Source: Heliophilum fasciatum (GTDB lineage Bacteria > Bacillota > Desulfitobacteriia > Heliobacteriales > Heliobacteriaceae). Taken from it: a DNA stretch of 64,000 bases. The notes under the pieces are model-generated. The model did not search any database, was not told where the DNA came from, and saw only the letters and a program-made list of their open reading frames with translations. The position numbers and the translations under genes are program-made. Below are positions 45,894 through 54,563 of the stretch, piece after piece. Position 1 is the stretch's first letter. Each line of letters starts with the position of its first letter. The DNA lies in assembly GCF_004341395.1 (NCBI RefSeq), contig NZ_SLXT01000010.1, forward strand, positions 1 to 64,000, written 5' to 3'.

Positions 45894-46748
45894 TTAGTGA
45901 TGGGACCATTGCATCATTTGCTGTACATATTGACGCAATTCCTCAATCATCTTGGTAATCTCCAGAATGATCTGGGCTTGCTCTTCCATGACTTTGCCTA
46001 TTTGCATCACTTCACGGGTAACATGATCGATGGACACTTGGAACTGGCTAAGTACTTCACCGATATCGCGGGCGGAGCGACTGCTTTCTTCGGCGAGCTT
46101 ACCGACTTCATTGGCAACCACGCTGAAGCCGCGCCCGGCTTCACCGGCACGAGCAGCTTCAATTGATGCATTGAGCCCCAAGAGTTTCGTTTGATTGGCG
46201 ACACGTTGAATAAAGGCCAAGATCTTGGCACTGGATTGAACATGCTTGGCTGCATCTCTACTTACGGTGGTCACGGCTTCACTGTTGGCTGTCAGTTCTT
46301 TGGAGCCGACTGCCAATGCTTGCATGGATGAAACGGTCCGTAACAGAGAATCGTTCATCTTGTTGACCAGATCATAGAGGGATTGCTGCATCTCTTTTTC
46401 GCGCAACATCTTTAAACAAAGACCGGAAACGACCTTGGCCATCGGTTCGACGATATCAATCGAGCCGGCGATGCCCAGGCAACCAAGCTTTTGCCCCTTA
46501 TCCTTAAGGACGAAGCAAATCCCTTCCTTCATCGTGCCGCCCGATGCAGCGGCCTCCGCTGCGGAGATACGCTGGATATCTATGGTGGACGACATTAATT
46601 TTTGGGCAGCCAAATGTTTAAGGCCAATCCGTTGGCGAGCCGAATCACTGATAATGGTGGCTTTGGGGTCACAAAAGATGGCGTGATACCCCGTCATGTC
46701 ATAGATGAGTCTCACAATCTCATCGGCCATTTGTGTATCCAGTATCAT
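45894..46748 (-). CDS. Soluble receptor: diacid-recognition domain plus methyl-accepting signalling domain
   Basis: The 284-aa protein has an N-terminal domain (about 5-130, [38 protein letters not shown]) that resembles the putative sugar-diacid recognition domain of CdaR. The C-terminal part contains the chemoreceptor hairpin core ([34 protein letters not shown], about 195-235), the region that binds CheA/CheW. No membrane segment is present. The start at 46748 is chosen for GGAGGAACGACG directly upstream. Probable role: cytoplasmic sensor of a small diacid or related metabolite feeding the chemotaxis array. Confidence 0.82.
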   Translation of the reverse strand: MILDTQMADEIVRLIYDMTGYHAIFCDPKATIISDSARQRIGLKHLAAQKLMSSTIDIQRISAAEAAASGGTMKEGICFVLKDKGQKLGCLGIAGSIDIVEPMAKVVSGLCLKMLREKEMQQSLYDLVNKMNDSLLRTVSSMQALAVGSKELTANSEAVTTVSRDAAKHVQSSAKILAFIQRVANQTKLLGLNASIEAARAGEAGRGFSVVANEVGKLAEESSRSARDIGEVLSQFQVSIDHVTREVMQIGKVMEEQAQIILEITKMIEELRQYVQQMMQWSHH

Positions 46749-46855
46749 CGTCGTTCCTCCATAAACTTTGATTTGGGTGTAATGGATGCAAAATATTGTG
46801 GAATCTATTCGCTTTTCGGTAGATGGTCTCCTGCTTTTAATGGGCATTAATTCGC

Positions 46856-46883
46856 ATTGAATCCAGCTCCTGCTGGATTCAAT
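46856..46883. other. Perfect 12-bp inverted repeat in the divergent intergenic region
   Basis: ATTGAATCCAGC (46856-46867) pairs with GCTGGATTCAAT (46872-46883) around TCCT. There is no T-run. It lies 11 bases before the TGGTACAAT element at 46894, so it could be an operator of the downstream gene or a leader hairpin for the opposite strand. Confidence 0.5.
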
Positions 46884-46893
46884 TACAAGTAAA

Positions 46894-46902
46894 TGGTACA
46901 AT
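46894..46902 (+). promoter_or_regulatory. Extended -10 element before the helical-protein/SNF2 gene block
   Basis: TGGTACAAT, 44 bases before the start of the helical-protein gene, identical to the elements before recJ and aspS. No convincing -35; that position is occupied by the 12-bp inverted repeat. Confidence 0.45.
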
Positions 46903-46934
46903 AGGAACGCAACAAAAAGGAGCGAGAAATCTCG

Positions 46935-46949
46935 ATGATATGTTCATGA
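46935..46949 (+). other. Possible 4-codon leader mini-cistron (Met-Ile-Cys-Ser)
   Basis: ATG at 46935 follows AAAAGGAGCGAG at a normal distance and runs to TGA at 46947-46949, which overlaps the ATG at 46946 as ATGA. The strong ribosome site therefore serves this mini-frame better than the long gene, which would then be translated by re-initiation. The arrangement could also be chance. Confidence 0.3.
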
Positions 46950-48175
46950 GCAGTACAGTCGAAGCAAAGCACAAGTCGTTTCAGCACAGTGTAGAAGCAT
47001 GGCAGCCGATGATCGTACGAGCTTTCCAACAAGCAAGCTCCCAGGTCAGCGCTTATTTTCATTACAGTTCCATGATGGAACTGATCCAGCGGTACCAACA
47101 TACCCTTGCGCAGCAATCAGCCCATTGGGAAGCGGCACCGCGTCGATGGTTCCAGTTTCAAGGACTGCTCTATGCGATGAAAAAAGTGGAAGAGTTATTA
47201 AAATCGGCTTGGGCCGGTAGCAGTCAAACTTGGACCATGCATTACTTAGAAGATGCTTGGTTTCGCGAATTCGCCGCGTTATGCGAAGAACATTCCGCCA
47301 TCGTCCATGATCCCCAAGCCCAAGGCAGCCGCCAGTTGATTCATGAGCGCCTGTGGAGTGATGCACACCCGTTCATTTTTGATTGGGCATTGATCTACCG
47401 ATTGCTTTGGGATAACCTTGAGCCAGGTGTATTTGATGAAGCCGCCGAAGTAGCCTTCCTGGAAGAACAATTACGGCGAGCTGATCGGGCACCGGTTTTT
47501 GAGCAGCGGGCCATGGTGGCGATCACTTATTTTTATCTCAAGGAAGACAAAGATGAAGCGATCTGGGCTATGTTACGCAGGGCTGTAGAAGCCGGCAAGC
47601 AAGTGCACCTCGCCGATTATCTTGTTTATGTAGCTGACTTTATGCAACGGGAGCAGTGGGTACGGGCATTGACCTGGCTGCGCCAGTTAAGCGCTTTTCC
47701 TGTAGCACTGCTTGTCGGTGAAACGGTAACCTTGTGCCAGTATTGGCAGACCTTTGCTGATAAGTACGATTTGCATGATGAATATCTCGCATACTTGCGG
47801 CAATGGCTGCCTTGGAGCGACGATTATTATCAAGAACAACTCCTTCACATGGGCCAGTATGAGCAGTGGGTGGAATGGCAATTGCATAAACGCTGCTATC
47901 CCGCCGATGTGGAGCGCCGGCAGTGGAAGATGGTTGAAAAAGCCGCTCCTCATTTGTTGCTACCGATTTATCATCAAGCCATCGCCGGCTTGATTCGTCT
48001 CAAACAGCGCAAAGCTTATCAAGAAGCGACCAAACTGATGAAAAAATTACGCACCCTTTATCGCAAACAAAAAAAGCAAGATCAATGGCAACGGTACTTG
48101 GTTCATTTGACAACGCGCTTTGCCCGCTTGCGTGCGTTACAGGAAGAGATGCGGAAAGGACAGTTGATCAACTGA
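46946..48175 (+). CDS. All-helical protein of unknown function upstream of an SNF2 helicase
   Basis: The 409-aa protein is predicted mostly alpha-helical, rich in Trp, Gln and aromatic residues, with repeated helix pairs in the second half (YLKEDKDEAIWAMLRRAVEA, WVRALTWLRQL), which resemble TPR/HEAT-type repeats. In Bacillus and relatives the gene before the SNF2 helicase encodes a SWIM zinc-finger protein (YwqB type). Here the CxCx(n)CxH zinc site is absent, so it may be a SWIM-less version of that partner. The 3' end overlaps the helicase by one base. The start at 46946 is coupled to a 4-codon mini-frame. A start at 46940 (two codons earlier) is also possible. Confidence 0.65.
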   Translation: MSSTVEAKHKSFQHSVEAWQPMIVRAFQQASSQVSAYFHYSSMMELIQRYQHTLAQQSAHWEAAPRRWFQFQGLLYAMKKVEELLKSAWAGSSQTWTMHYLEDAWFREFAALCEEHSAIVHDPQAQGSRQLIHERLWSDAHPFIFDWALIYRLLWDNLEPGVFDEAAEVAFLEEQLRRADRAPVFEQRAMVAITYFYLKEDKDEAIWAMLRRAVEAGKQVHLADYLVYVADFMQREQWVRALTWLRQLSAFPVALLVGETVTLCQYWQTFADKYDLHDEYLAYLRQWLPWSDDYYQEQLLHMGQYEQWVEWQLHKRCYPADVERRQWKMVEKAAPHLLLPIYHQAIAGLIRLKQRKAYQEATKLMKKLRTLYRKQKKQDQWQRYLVHLTTRFARLRALQEEMRKGQLIN

Positions 48176-51021
48176 TGAGCGATCGGCAACTCATCCTTAC
48201 CCTCCAAGAGCACGATGCCGGATTTACCTTGGAAGTACGTATCGCCGCTGGGCAGGGGCTTTCCTGGCATGATGAAACCATCCCCCTTTTGATTGAACAG
48301 CTTTTTGCCTGGCATGCACCGAGCTTCTATGGAACTGCGCTCACCGGTCATCGTGAAGGTGATCGCCTGCGAATCGAGCTTTCACCGTTGACTGCGCTGG
48401 AATTTCTGCTGGATCGTACGAGCATCGGCACAATCACCTGGCTATGGCAGCCTGAGCCGGTACTATGGCGTGAACAAGCCCAAGCCTTGCGCCGAGCCTT
48501 ACGGGAAGCGTGGTGGAAGCCCGATTACCTGGCCTGGAAAAAGGGAAAAATAGGGTGGACGGTAGCTTGGCCGGAAGACGAACCGTGCCCCGTTGATCCA
48601 TCCGGGCTCAACCGCTGGCTCACCGGTTGTCTCGATGAACTCCGTCGCGGTGAGCCATTGCCGGAATCCATCGGGCAGCCGGTGGAGGCGCTTTTCTCGA
48701 CTCGGGGAGACCAGGAAGAGGATCTTTTTGGCGATGAGTCTACCTGGTTGGAGGCGATGGGCTGGTTGCGCGACCTTGCACCGCTGCGCACTTGTTTGCA
48801 ACTGCTGGAGCCGGAACAGACCGACGGTCCCTGGGGGATGCAAGTGCTCCTGCAAGATCGCACCGATCCCGGGCAGATTCAGGCTTGGCCGCCGACACCT
48901 GGTGACCCGTGGATGCTGGCTTGGGCTCCTGATGAAGAGCGCATCCGGCGCGATACGGAACGATGGTGCCATTTGGTTCCGACCCTGGCCTTACCCAACA
49001 GCACCGCGCCCTACGGTCATCTTCCCCGGCAGATTGATGAAGCTGCTGCCTGGGAATTTCTTAATGAGGGCAGTCTCCGGCTCCTGCAAGCAGGTTATAC
49101 GGTGTTTTTGCCGAAATGGTGGGAAGAAATCCGCCGGCTTTCGCCGACCCTGCGCGTAAGCACGCGAACTACTCGTACCGGCGGCGGTGAAAGTTTGTTC
49201 GGTCTTGATCAAATCATCCGCTTTGACTGGCGCTTGGCCATCGGCGATGTGGAGATCAGTGAAGAAGAATTTAACCGCCTAACCCAACAAAAAAGGCACC
49301 TTTATCGTATCCGCGGCAAGTGGGTCCAATTGGATCCGGCGTGGATGCGTCAAATTATGGCACTGGCACAGCAACGACCTGCCGGTATGAGTCTGGGCGA
49401 ACTTTTGCAGATGCACTTGCAGCCGAAGGGACAAGAATCGGCAGGCGATGAAGCGCAGCTTTTGCCGGTCGAGTTTGACTTTGACAAGCCGCTCGAAGCA
49501 TTAACACGGCGCTTGACCGGTGAGGAAGGCATCCCGCTCTTGCCGGTTCCGGCCGGTTTTCAAGGTGAATTACGTCCGTACCAACAGCGCGGCTACTCAT
49601 GGCTGCTCTTTTTACGCCAGTTTGGCTTGGGCGGCTGTCTGGCTGATGATATGGGACTTGGTAAAACGATTCAGTGGATTGCCTATCTTCTCTACATTCA
49701 GGAACAGGAAAAGCCAGACCATCCGGCCCTGCTGGTTTGCCCCACTTCGGTGCTGGGTAACTGGCAAAAAGAACTGGAACGTTTTGCACCGGAATTGAAG
49801 GTGCTTTTGCACTATGGCCCGCAGCGCTGCCGCGGAGAGTCCTTTGCCGCTACCGTCAGCAACTATGATCTCGTGCTGACCTCCTATACGCTACTCCACC
49901 TGGATCAGGAGGAGTGGGTAAAAGTGCCCTGGACAAGCATATGTTTAGATGAAGCCCAAAACATCAAAAATACCTACACCAAACATGCTGCCGCCGCCCG
50001 TCGTTTAGCGGGACGCCATCGCATCGCCTTGACAGGCACACCTATGGAAAACCGCCTGACCGAACTTTGGTCGATCATGGATTTTCTTAATCCCGGCTAC
50101 TTGGGCAGCCTTAGCCGTTTTCAGCGGCGTTTTGCACAAGCCGTAGAGCGGCGCCGTGAAAGTGAAGCGATCGCGCAAGTGCAGAAGTGGGTTCGCCCCT
50201 TTATCTTGCGTCGGGTCAAGCAGGACCCGGCCATTGAACTCGATCTGCCCAACAAACAAGAAATGCCGGAGTATGTGCATTTGACTTCGGAACAAGCATC
50301 GCTCTACGAGACGGTCCTGGCCGATCTGAACGAACGACTGGAAGAAACCCGCGGTATTGCCCGGCGCGGTTTGATCTTGGGCACCTTGACCCGGCTAAAG
50401 CAAGTTTGTGATCATCCGCAGATTCTCTTGAAAGACGGCGGTTCCCGTTCAGCGGCAGAGCGATCGGGCAAATTGAGCCGCTTAGTGGAGATGGTTGTGG
50501 AACTTCGCCAAGAAGGCGATCGCTGCTTGATCTTTACGCAATTCGTCGAAGTCGGTGAACTCATTCGGCAGACCTTGGCGGAAGAGCTACAGGAAGAAGT
50601 TTTTTTCCTGCATGGCGGCACGCCGCGAGCACAGCGCGAGCAATTAATTGCCGCCTTTCAAAATGAAACAGAATTGGTTAGCGGCGTCCTGGTCTTATCG
50701 CTGAAAGCCGGCGGCGTCGGCCTCAACTTGACGGCAGCGAATCATGTTTTTCATTTTGATCGCTGGTGGAATCCCGCTGTGGAGAACCAAGCAACCGACC
50801 GAGCCTATCGTATCGGCCAAAGCCGGCCTGTACAAGTTCATAAATTGATTACCCTTGGCACCTTGGAAGAGCGCATCGATGAGATGATCGAACGCAAGCA
50901 GGGGCTTAACGATCAGATCGTCGGTGCCAGTGAAGCATGGCTGACGGAGCTTTCCGGTTCGGAATTGCGTGATCTGCTTGCTCTTCGTCGCCAGTGGATT
51001 CAAGAGGAGGGAGCCGATTGA
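48175..51021 (+). CDS. SNF2-family DEAQ helicase (Rad54/HelZ-like)
   Basis: The 948-aa protein has an N-terminal domain of about 470 residues of unknown function and then a two-lobed SNF2 ATPase: ADDMGLGKTIQWIAYLLY (Walker A), CLDEAQNIKN (DEAQ box), LTGTPMENRLTELWSIMDFL (motif III), and C-terminal motifs GGVGLNLTAANHVFHFDRWW and QATDRAYRIGQSRPVQVHK (motifs V-VI). It should be a DNA translocase without helicase strand separation. The start at 48175 shares a base with the previous stop (TGATG). Such genes in Bacillus are paired with SWIM proteins; here a NYN protein follows. Confidence 0.9.
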   Translation: MSDRQLILTLQEHDAGFTLEVRIAAGQGLSWHDETIPLLIEQLFAWHAPSFYGTALTGHREGDRLRIELSPLTALEFLLDRTSIGTITWLWQPEPVLWREQAQALRRALREAWWKPDYLAWKKGKIGWTVAWPEDEPCPVDPSGLNRWLTGCLDELRRGEPLPESIGQPVEALFSTRGDQEEDLFGDESTWLEAMGWLRDLAPLRTCLQLLEPEQTDGPWGMQVLLQDRTDPGQIQAWPPTPGDPWMLAWAPDEERIRRDTERWCHLVPTLALPNSTAPYGHLPRQIDEAAAWEFLNEGSLRLLQAGYTVFLPKWWEEIRRLSPTLRVSTRTTRTGGGESLFGLDQIIRFDWRLAIGDVEISEEEFNRLTQQKRHLYRIRGKWVQLDPAWMRQIMALAQQRPAGMSLGELLQMHLQPKGQESAGDEAQLLPVEFDFDKPLEALTRRLTGEEGIPLLPVPAGFQGELRPYQQRGYSWLLFLRQFGLGGCLADDMGLGKTIQWIAYLLYIQEQEKPDHPALLVCPTSVLGNWQKELERFAPELKVLLHYGPQRCRGESFAATVSNYDLVLTSYTLLHLDQEEWVKVPWTSICLDEAQNIKNTYTKHAAAARRLAGRHRIALTGTPMENRLTELWSIMDFLNPGYLGSLSRFQRRFAQAVERRRESEAIAQVQKWVRPFILRRVKQDPAIELDLPNKQEMPEYVHLTSEQASLYETVLADLNERLEETRGIARRGLILGTLTRLKQVCDHPQILLKDGGSRSAAERSGKLSRLVEMVVELRQEGDRCLIFTQFVEVGELIRQTLAEELQEEVFFLHGGTPRAQREQLIAAFQNETELVSGVLVLSLKAGGVGLNLTAANHVFHFDRWWNPAVENQATDRAYRIGQSRPVQVHKLITLGTLEERIDEMIERKQGLNDQIVGASEAWLTELSGSELRDLLALRRQWIQEEGAD

Positions 51022-51197
51022 CCTCGTCCCCGCAGGCCAAAGGATCGCGGAAGCGTAAAACTGCGCCCGATCCGCTCGAAGCGAAGGTGGCCCATCTGGA
51101 CACGCCTTGGCGTGAATATTACCGAGAAATTCTTAACCGGTTAGAGCAGCGTTGGGCAACCGATAAGGATGATCGAGAGGCGCGAAAACCGTCATGA
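51018..51197 (+). CDS. Small basic protein, 59 aa, function unknown
   Basis: The N-terminal 20 residues are Ser/Lys/Arg-rich and look unstructured; the rest is a predicted amphipathic helix (WREYYREILNRLEQRW). TTG at 51018 overlaps the helicase stop by 4 bases and lies 7 bases after GAGGAGGGAG, which is a strong ribosome site. The 3' end overlaps the following frame as ATGA, and this overlap supports a real gene. I recognise no family; a small helicase-associated factor is only a guess. Confidence 0.6.
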   Translation: MTSSPQAKGSRKRKTAPDPLEAKVAHLDTPWREYYREILNRLEQRWATDKDDREARKPS

Positions 51198-51217
51198 TGA
51201 TTCGAGAGGAGAGCCCC

Positions 51218-51976
51218 ATGGAAAAAGAGTACCAAGGAAAAACTGATCGCCTCGCTGTACTGATCGACGGCGATAATTCACGTGCCAAGCTGATTGAACC
51301 GATGATCAAAGAGATCACCAAGTACGGCACGGCCCATGTCAAACGGATCTATGGTGACTGGACAAGTTCCAAAATGTCCAGTTGGAAAGACAAATTGCAC
51401 AAACACGCCATTCATCCGGTCCAGCAATTTGCCTATACGACCGGTAAAAATGCCACCGACAGTGCGTTGATCATCGATGCCATGGATTTGCTTTATACCC
51501 GCAGTATCGATGGTTTTTGCATTGTTTCCAGTGACAGCGATTTTACACGCCTGGCATCGCGCATCCGTGAATCGGGATTGTTTGTGATTGGCTTTGGCGA
51601 GCAAAAAACACCGGAAGCGTTCGTAAAAGCATGTGATAAATTTATCTACACGGAGATTCTGGAATCAAGCGACAGCGGTGACAGCGACTTTGCCAAGCCC
51701 AAACCGCGCTTGTTCAATGGCAATGATGATCCGCGGGATAATGAAGAACTGGTACGGCTCTTGAAAGATGCCTATGAAGCCGTCGCTTCCGAAGACAGTT
51801 GGGCACGGTTGTCCAACTTAGGCAATCAATTAACCAAACTGTATCCATCGTTTGACTCGCGCAACTTTGGTTATAAAAAGCTCGGAGAATTGATTCGTGC
51901 CGTTGATCTCTTTGAAATCAAAGCCACGACGACCAAAGATCCCGGCAGCAAGATCCTTTATATCAAGTTAAAATAA
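51218..51976 (+). CDS. NYN-domain protein with C-terminal LOTUS/OST-HTH domain (LabA-like)
   Basis: Residues about 10-145 form the NYN/PIN-like nuclease domain: LAVLIDGDNSRAK (acidic start), KNATDSALIIDAMDLLY and VSSDSDFTRLASRIRE carry the four conserved acidic positions expected for a metal-dependent RNase. Residues about 170-252 (DNEELVRLLKDAYEAV... FGYKKLGELIRAVDLFEI) match the LOTUS/OST-HTH fold, which binds RNA or protein. The ATG at 51218 follows GAGAGGAGAG; an earlier ATG at 51194 overlaps the small basic gene. Family members are common next to helicases; catalytic activity is not shown. Confidence 0.87.
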   Translation: MEKEYQGKTDRLAVLIDGDNSRAKLIEPMIKEITKYGTAHVKRIYGDWTSSKMSSWKDKLHKHAIHPVQQFAYTTGKNATDSALIIDAMDLLYTRSIDGFCIVSSDSDFTRLASRIRESGLFVIGFGEQKTPEAFVKACDKFIYTEILESSDSGDSDFAKPKPRLFNGNDDPRDNEELVRLLKDAYEAVASEDSWARLSNLGNQLTKLYPSFDSRNFGYKKLGELIRAVDLFEIKATTTKDPGSKILYIKLK

Positions 51977-51997
51977 AGGCAGCCATGGTAGGTGAGC

Positions 51998-53836
51998 ATG
52001 ATGCGAACAGTTCGCGCTTTTTTCGACACTGTTAACCGTGCAGAACAAAAAGCGACCAAAGATTTGTTGCGGGAATTGGAATGCCAAGTTCTTGCCGAAC
52101 TTTGGACTGAGCGCCATACAGTCGGGCAGGCGGTACTCTGGACGGTACTTGACCGCGAAGGGCGCACCATGCTTTGGATGATCCCGGAAAATCTAGCCTC
52201 CTTGGAGCGCGGCCGTTCCTTTATCGCTACGGGTTATCCCGTGATCTGGTCGTCACACAAAGCCGGTAAGCGCATCGAATGGCTGCAAGTAACCGCCTTG
52301 AAACCGTTGGAGATACCGTCACGGCAGCAGCGGGCGCGGCAATTGGCCCAGCAGGGCCTGATCGGGCCGCGGCCGCGCCGCTCTTGGCCCAATCTTGCCG
52401 AACAAGCTTCTGTTCGCCTGCAGATGCTCATTGATCCGCAGCATCCGGCGATCGCTGCCATTAGCGACTACGTAGCCAAAGTCCGGCGTTTTTCCTGCCA
52501 GTGGCATAAAATCAACATGAATGACCCCGCCGCTATCGCCGGTGCTCTGCAGGCAACCCAAAGTGCCGGTGGTGATTTTTTGTTGATGATCGGACAAGCC
52601 GATGATGCCTACTTCGCCTTTGATGATCCCGCCGTCTTGACGGCGCTGCGTCAGATCAAGAGCTATAGCATCTTAATTCAGCCCGGTGCGGAGATCCGGC
52701 CTTTTGCCTACTGGTGGGTTGATGAAGTCAGTGAAAATCTCGAAACGAGTTTGCGCCACATTGTTACCACCTGCTGGCGTACCTGGAAAGGCCCTCGTGA
52801 TCACCAGCGGGCCAAAGCCGTCGCCGTTCAGCAAGCGCAACAAGATCGCACCCGCTTTGCTACCGAGTTAAGCCGCTTACGTCGCGAAAACAGCCGTCTT
52901 ACGAAAACGCTGGAAAAGGTACAACTTTCCGCCGATCCGCGGCGTCTCGCCGATATGGAAGATCAGATCGCCGAACTGCAAGCTCAGGTGGCGCGCGGTG
53001 AAGAACGACGTAAAGCCTTGGCGGAACAGTTGTTCCTGCTGGAAAAAGCGCAAGCGGAAGAAGCGCGCAAGCAAACGCTGCTTAGTTCCGACCCGGTCGA
53101 AGCGAAGAACAGCCAGGGAGCAGCGCGCCGCAAGGAAGACTTCCGCCACCTGGTGCTCGAAGAAGAACGGGATAAATTGACCGCCGAAAACAAACGGCTA
53201 CAGGCGCGCATCAATGAGTTGAATGCACTGAACGTAGTCGAACTGGTAGCGGAAAAAAAGCAGCTTACGGAAGCGCTGGCTCATGCCGATGAGCGGCGGG
53301 AGCATCTGGGGGAAGTACTTTTTTTGCTGGAACAAGAAAATCTCGAACTGCGCGGGCGCTTGCAGTTGCGCGATGAAGAAGTAACCTTCCCTACGGGCGA
53401 TCAAGCCCAAGCCCAGATCGTAGTAGGAAAAGCGCGATTATTAGATGAGATCCATGATCTGCTGATCCAGGAAGAAATGGATCGCTTACGCCGTGAAATC
53501 AAAGGGTTAAAAGATCGACTGGAAAAACAATCAGCAGCCACCGTATTGGCCTTGCAGCGAGAATTGGCGGCGTCACAAGAGCAAGGGCGTATTCAAGCTC
53601 GGAATCATGCGGAACAAATCAAACGCTTGCGGGAAGAATTGCGCCTCCTGCAGCGACAACAACGATTCTCCGGTGAGATTCGCTCTGCCGAATTGCTTAC
53701 CGGCGAAGAGGCGAAAGAAGCCTTGGCCGAGGAAGAAGCTAACGATGAAGCGATGGCCGCTGCCGATCGTGAAGGGCTGCTGGACAAAACCATGCAGTTT
53801 CTGCGTCAAGGTTTTGGTCGAGGCTTGAAAAAATAA
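51998..53836 (+). CDS. Large coiled-coil protein of unknown function
   Basis: The 612-aa protein has an N-terminal region of about 265 residues without a family I recognise, with GLIGPRPRRSW and several Trp/Phe-rich strands, followed by long heptad-rich coiled-coil segments from about 270 to 560 (ELSRLRRENSRLTKTLEKVQ, EERDKLTAENKRLQARINEL). The tail is acidic then basic (FLRQGFGRGLKK). It starts 21 bases after the NYN gene and so probably belongs to the same transcript. Start could be 51998 or 52001. A cytoskeletal, scaffolding or DNA-bridging role is possible; nothing specific can be inferred. Confidence 0.6.
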   Translation: MMRTVRAFFDTVNRAEQKATKDLLRELECQVLAELWTERHTVGQAVLWTVLDREGRTMLWMIPENLASLERGRSFIATGYPVIWSSHKAGKRIEWLQVTALKPLEIPSRQQRARQLAQQGLIGPRPRRSWPNLAEQASVRLQMLIDPQHPAIAAISDYVAKVRRFSCQWHKINMNDPAAIAGALQATQSAGGDFLLMIGQADDAYFAFDDPAVLTALRQIKSYSILIQPGAEIRPFAYWWVDEVSENLETSLRHIVTTCWRTWKGPRDHQRAKAVAVQQAQQDRTRFATELSRLRRENSRLTKTLEKVQLSADPRRLADMEDQIAELQAQVARGEERRKALAEQLFLLEKAQAEEARKQTLLSSDPVEAKNSQGAARRKEDFRHLVLEEERDKLTAENKRLQARINELNALNVVELVAEKKQLTEALAHADERREHLGEVLFLLEQENLELRGRLQLRDEEVTFPTGDQAQAQIVVGKARLLDEIHDLLIQEEMDRLRREIKGLKDRLEKQSAATVLALQRELAASQEQGRIQARNHAEQIKRLREELRLLQRQQRFSGEIRSAELLTGEEAKEALAEEEANDEAMAAADREGLLDKTMQFLRQGFGRGLKK

Positions 53837-53868
53837 AAGCGGCCTCTTGTTGCCAAGAAGCCGCTTCT
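53830..53868 (-). terminator. Terminator serving tatA on the minus strand
   Basis: On the minus strand AAGCGGCTTCTTGGCAACAAGAGGCCGCTT forms a hairpin with a T-rich tail (TTTTATTTTTT). It also lies directly behind the plus-strand coiled-coil gene and could act in both directions. Confidence 0.7.
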
Positions 53869-53892
53869 GATCGTTTGATACCATGGGCAGGG

Positions 53893-54111
53893 CTAGGATT
53901 TTTGATTGTCATCGTTAATGACGGTGGCCTCCACTTGCTTGGCCTTGTCACCGGGCGTTTTCTCCGGACTGACTTCCTCTTTGAATTCACGGATACTTTG
54001 ACCGAGGCCGCGGCCAATCTCGGGCAGACGTTTGGCGCCAAAGATGACCAAAACGATCGCCAGAATCAACAACCACTGCAACGGGCTCGTAATAAACCCA
54101 AACGTATACAA
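53893..54111 (-). CDS. tatA: Sec-independent translocase subunit TatA/TatE
   Basis: The 72-aa protein has the TatA plan: a short N-terminal membrane helix (about 10-25, SPLQWLLILAIVLVIFGAKR), the FGAKRLPEIGRGLGQSIREF hinge and amphipathic helix, and a charged tail. TatA forms the twin-arginine export pore. TTG at 54111 is used: AAGGAGG precedes it. No tatC or tatB is next to it, so the partner gene lies elsewhere. Confidence 0.9.
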   Translation of the reverse strand: MYTFGFITSPLQWLLILAIVLVIFGAKRLPEIGRGLGQSIREFKEEVSPEKTPGDKAKQVEATVINDDNQKS

Positions 54112-54163
54112 GCCGATTCCTCCTTATTTGCCTAAACCGTGGACAAACCCCAAGTATGCCGTA

Positions 54164-54192
54164 ATTATAGCATTGATACCGGGCAGTCTCAA
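54164..54192 (-). promoter_or_regulatory. Promoter of tatA (minus strand)
   Basis: On the minus strand TTGAGA (54192-54187), 17 bases, TATAAT (54169-54164). Confidence 0.8.
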
Positions 54193-54230
54193 CTCTGCAT
54201 CCATAAAAGCAAGCGCGAGGTGATAAACAG

Positions 54231-54563
54231 GTGACTCCTTCACGGCTTAAAGATCCCCTGCTTGATCGCTTGTTTCAAGCCATCTTGCTCTTGCAAACCG
54301 AAGAAGAGTGCTACCGTTTTTTTGAAGATCTTTGCACCGTACCGGAACTCAAAGCGCTGGGGCAGCGACTGGAAGTGGCGCGCATGCTCGAAGCCGATTG
54401 TACGTATACCCATATCGCCGAACGGACCGGTGCCAGTCCGGCGACGATTTCCCGGGTCAAGCGCGCTTTGCACTATGGCGCAGACGGCTATAAACTGATC
54501 CTGCATCGATTGACAGTCCCTGAAGATCGTGATAACCTAAGGCAAGCTGACGCTTCACTATGA
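54231..54563 (+). CDS. TrpR-related regulator, YerC/YecD family
   Basis: The 110-aa all-helical protein matches YerC: LLLQTEEECYRFFEDLCTVPE, LGQRLEVARMLEADCTYTHI, RTGASPATISRVKRALHYG (helix-turn-helix). These proteins share the Trp repressor fold; in many Firmicutes they lie beside his or pcr genes. GTG at 54231 follows GAGGTGATAAACAG. Position directly before the histidine operon suggests, but does not prove, that it controls histidine synthesis. Confidence 0.85.
   Translation: MTPSRLKDPLLDRLFQAILLLQTEEECYRFFEDLCTVPELKALGQRLEVARMLEADCTYTHIAERTGASPATISRVKRALHYGADGYKLILHRLTVPEDRDNLRQADASL

Noticed and set aside
46946-53836. Calling the SNF2-NYN block a known defence system such as DISARM
   Set aside because: No methyltransferase, DUF1998 or phospholipase-type component is present; only an SNF2 helicase is shared.
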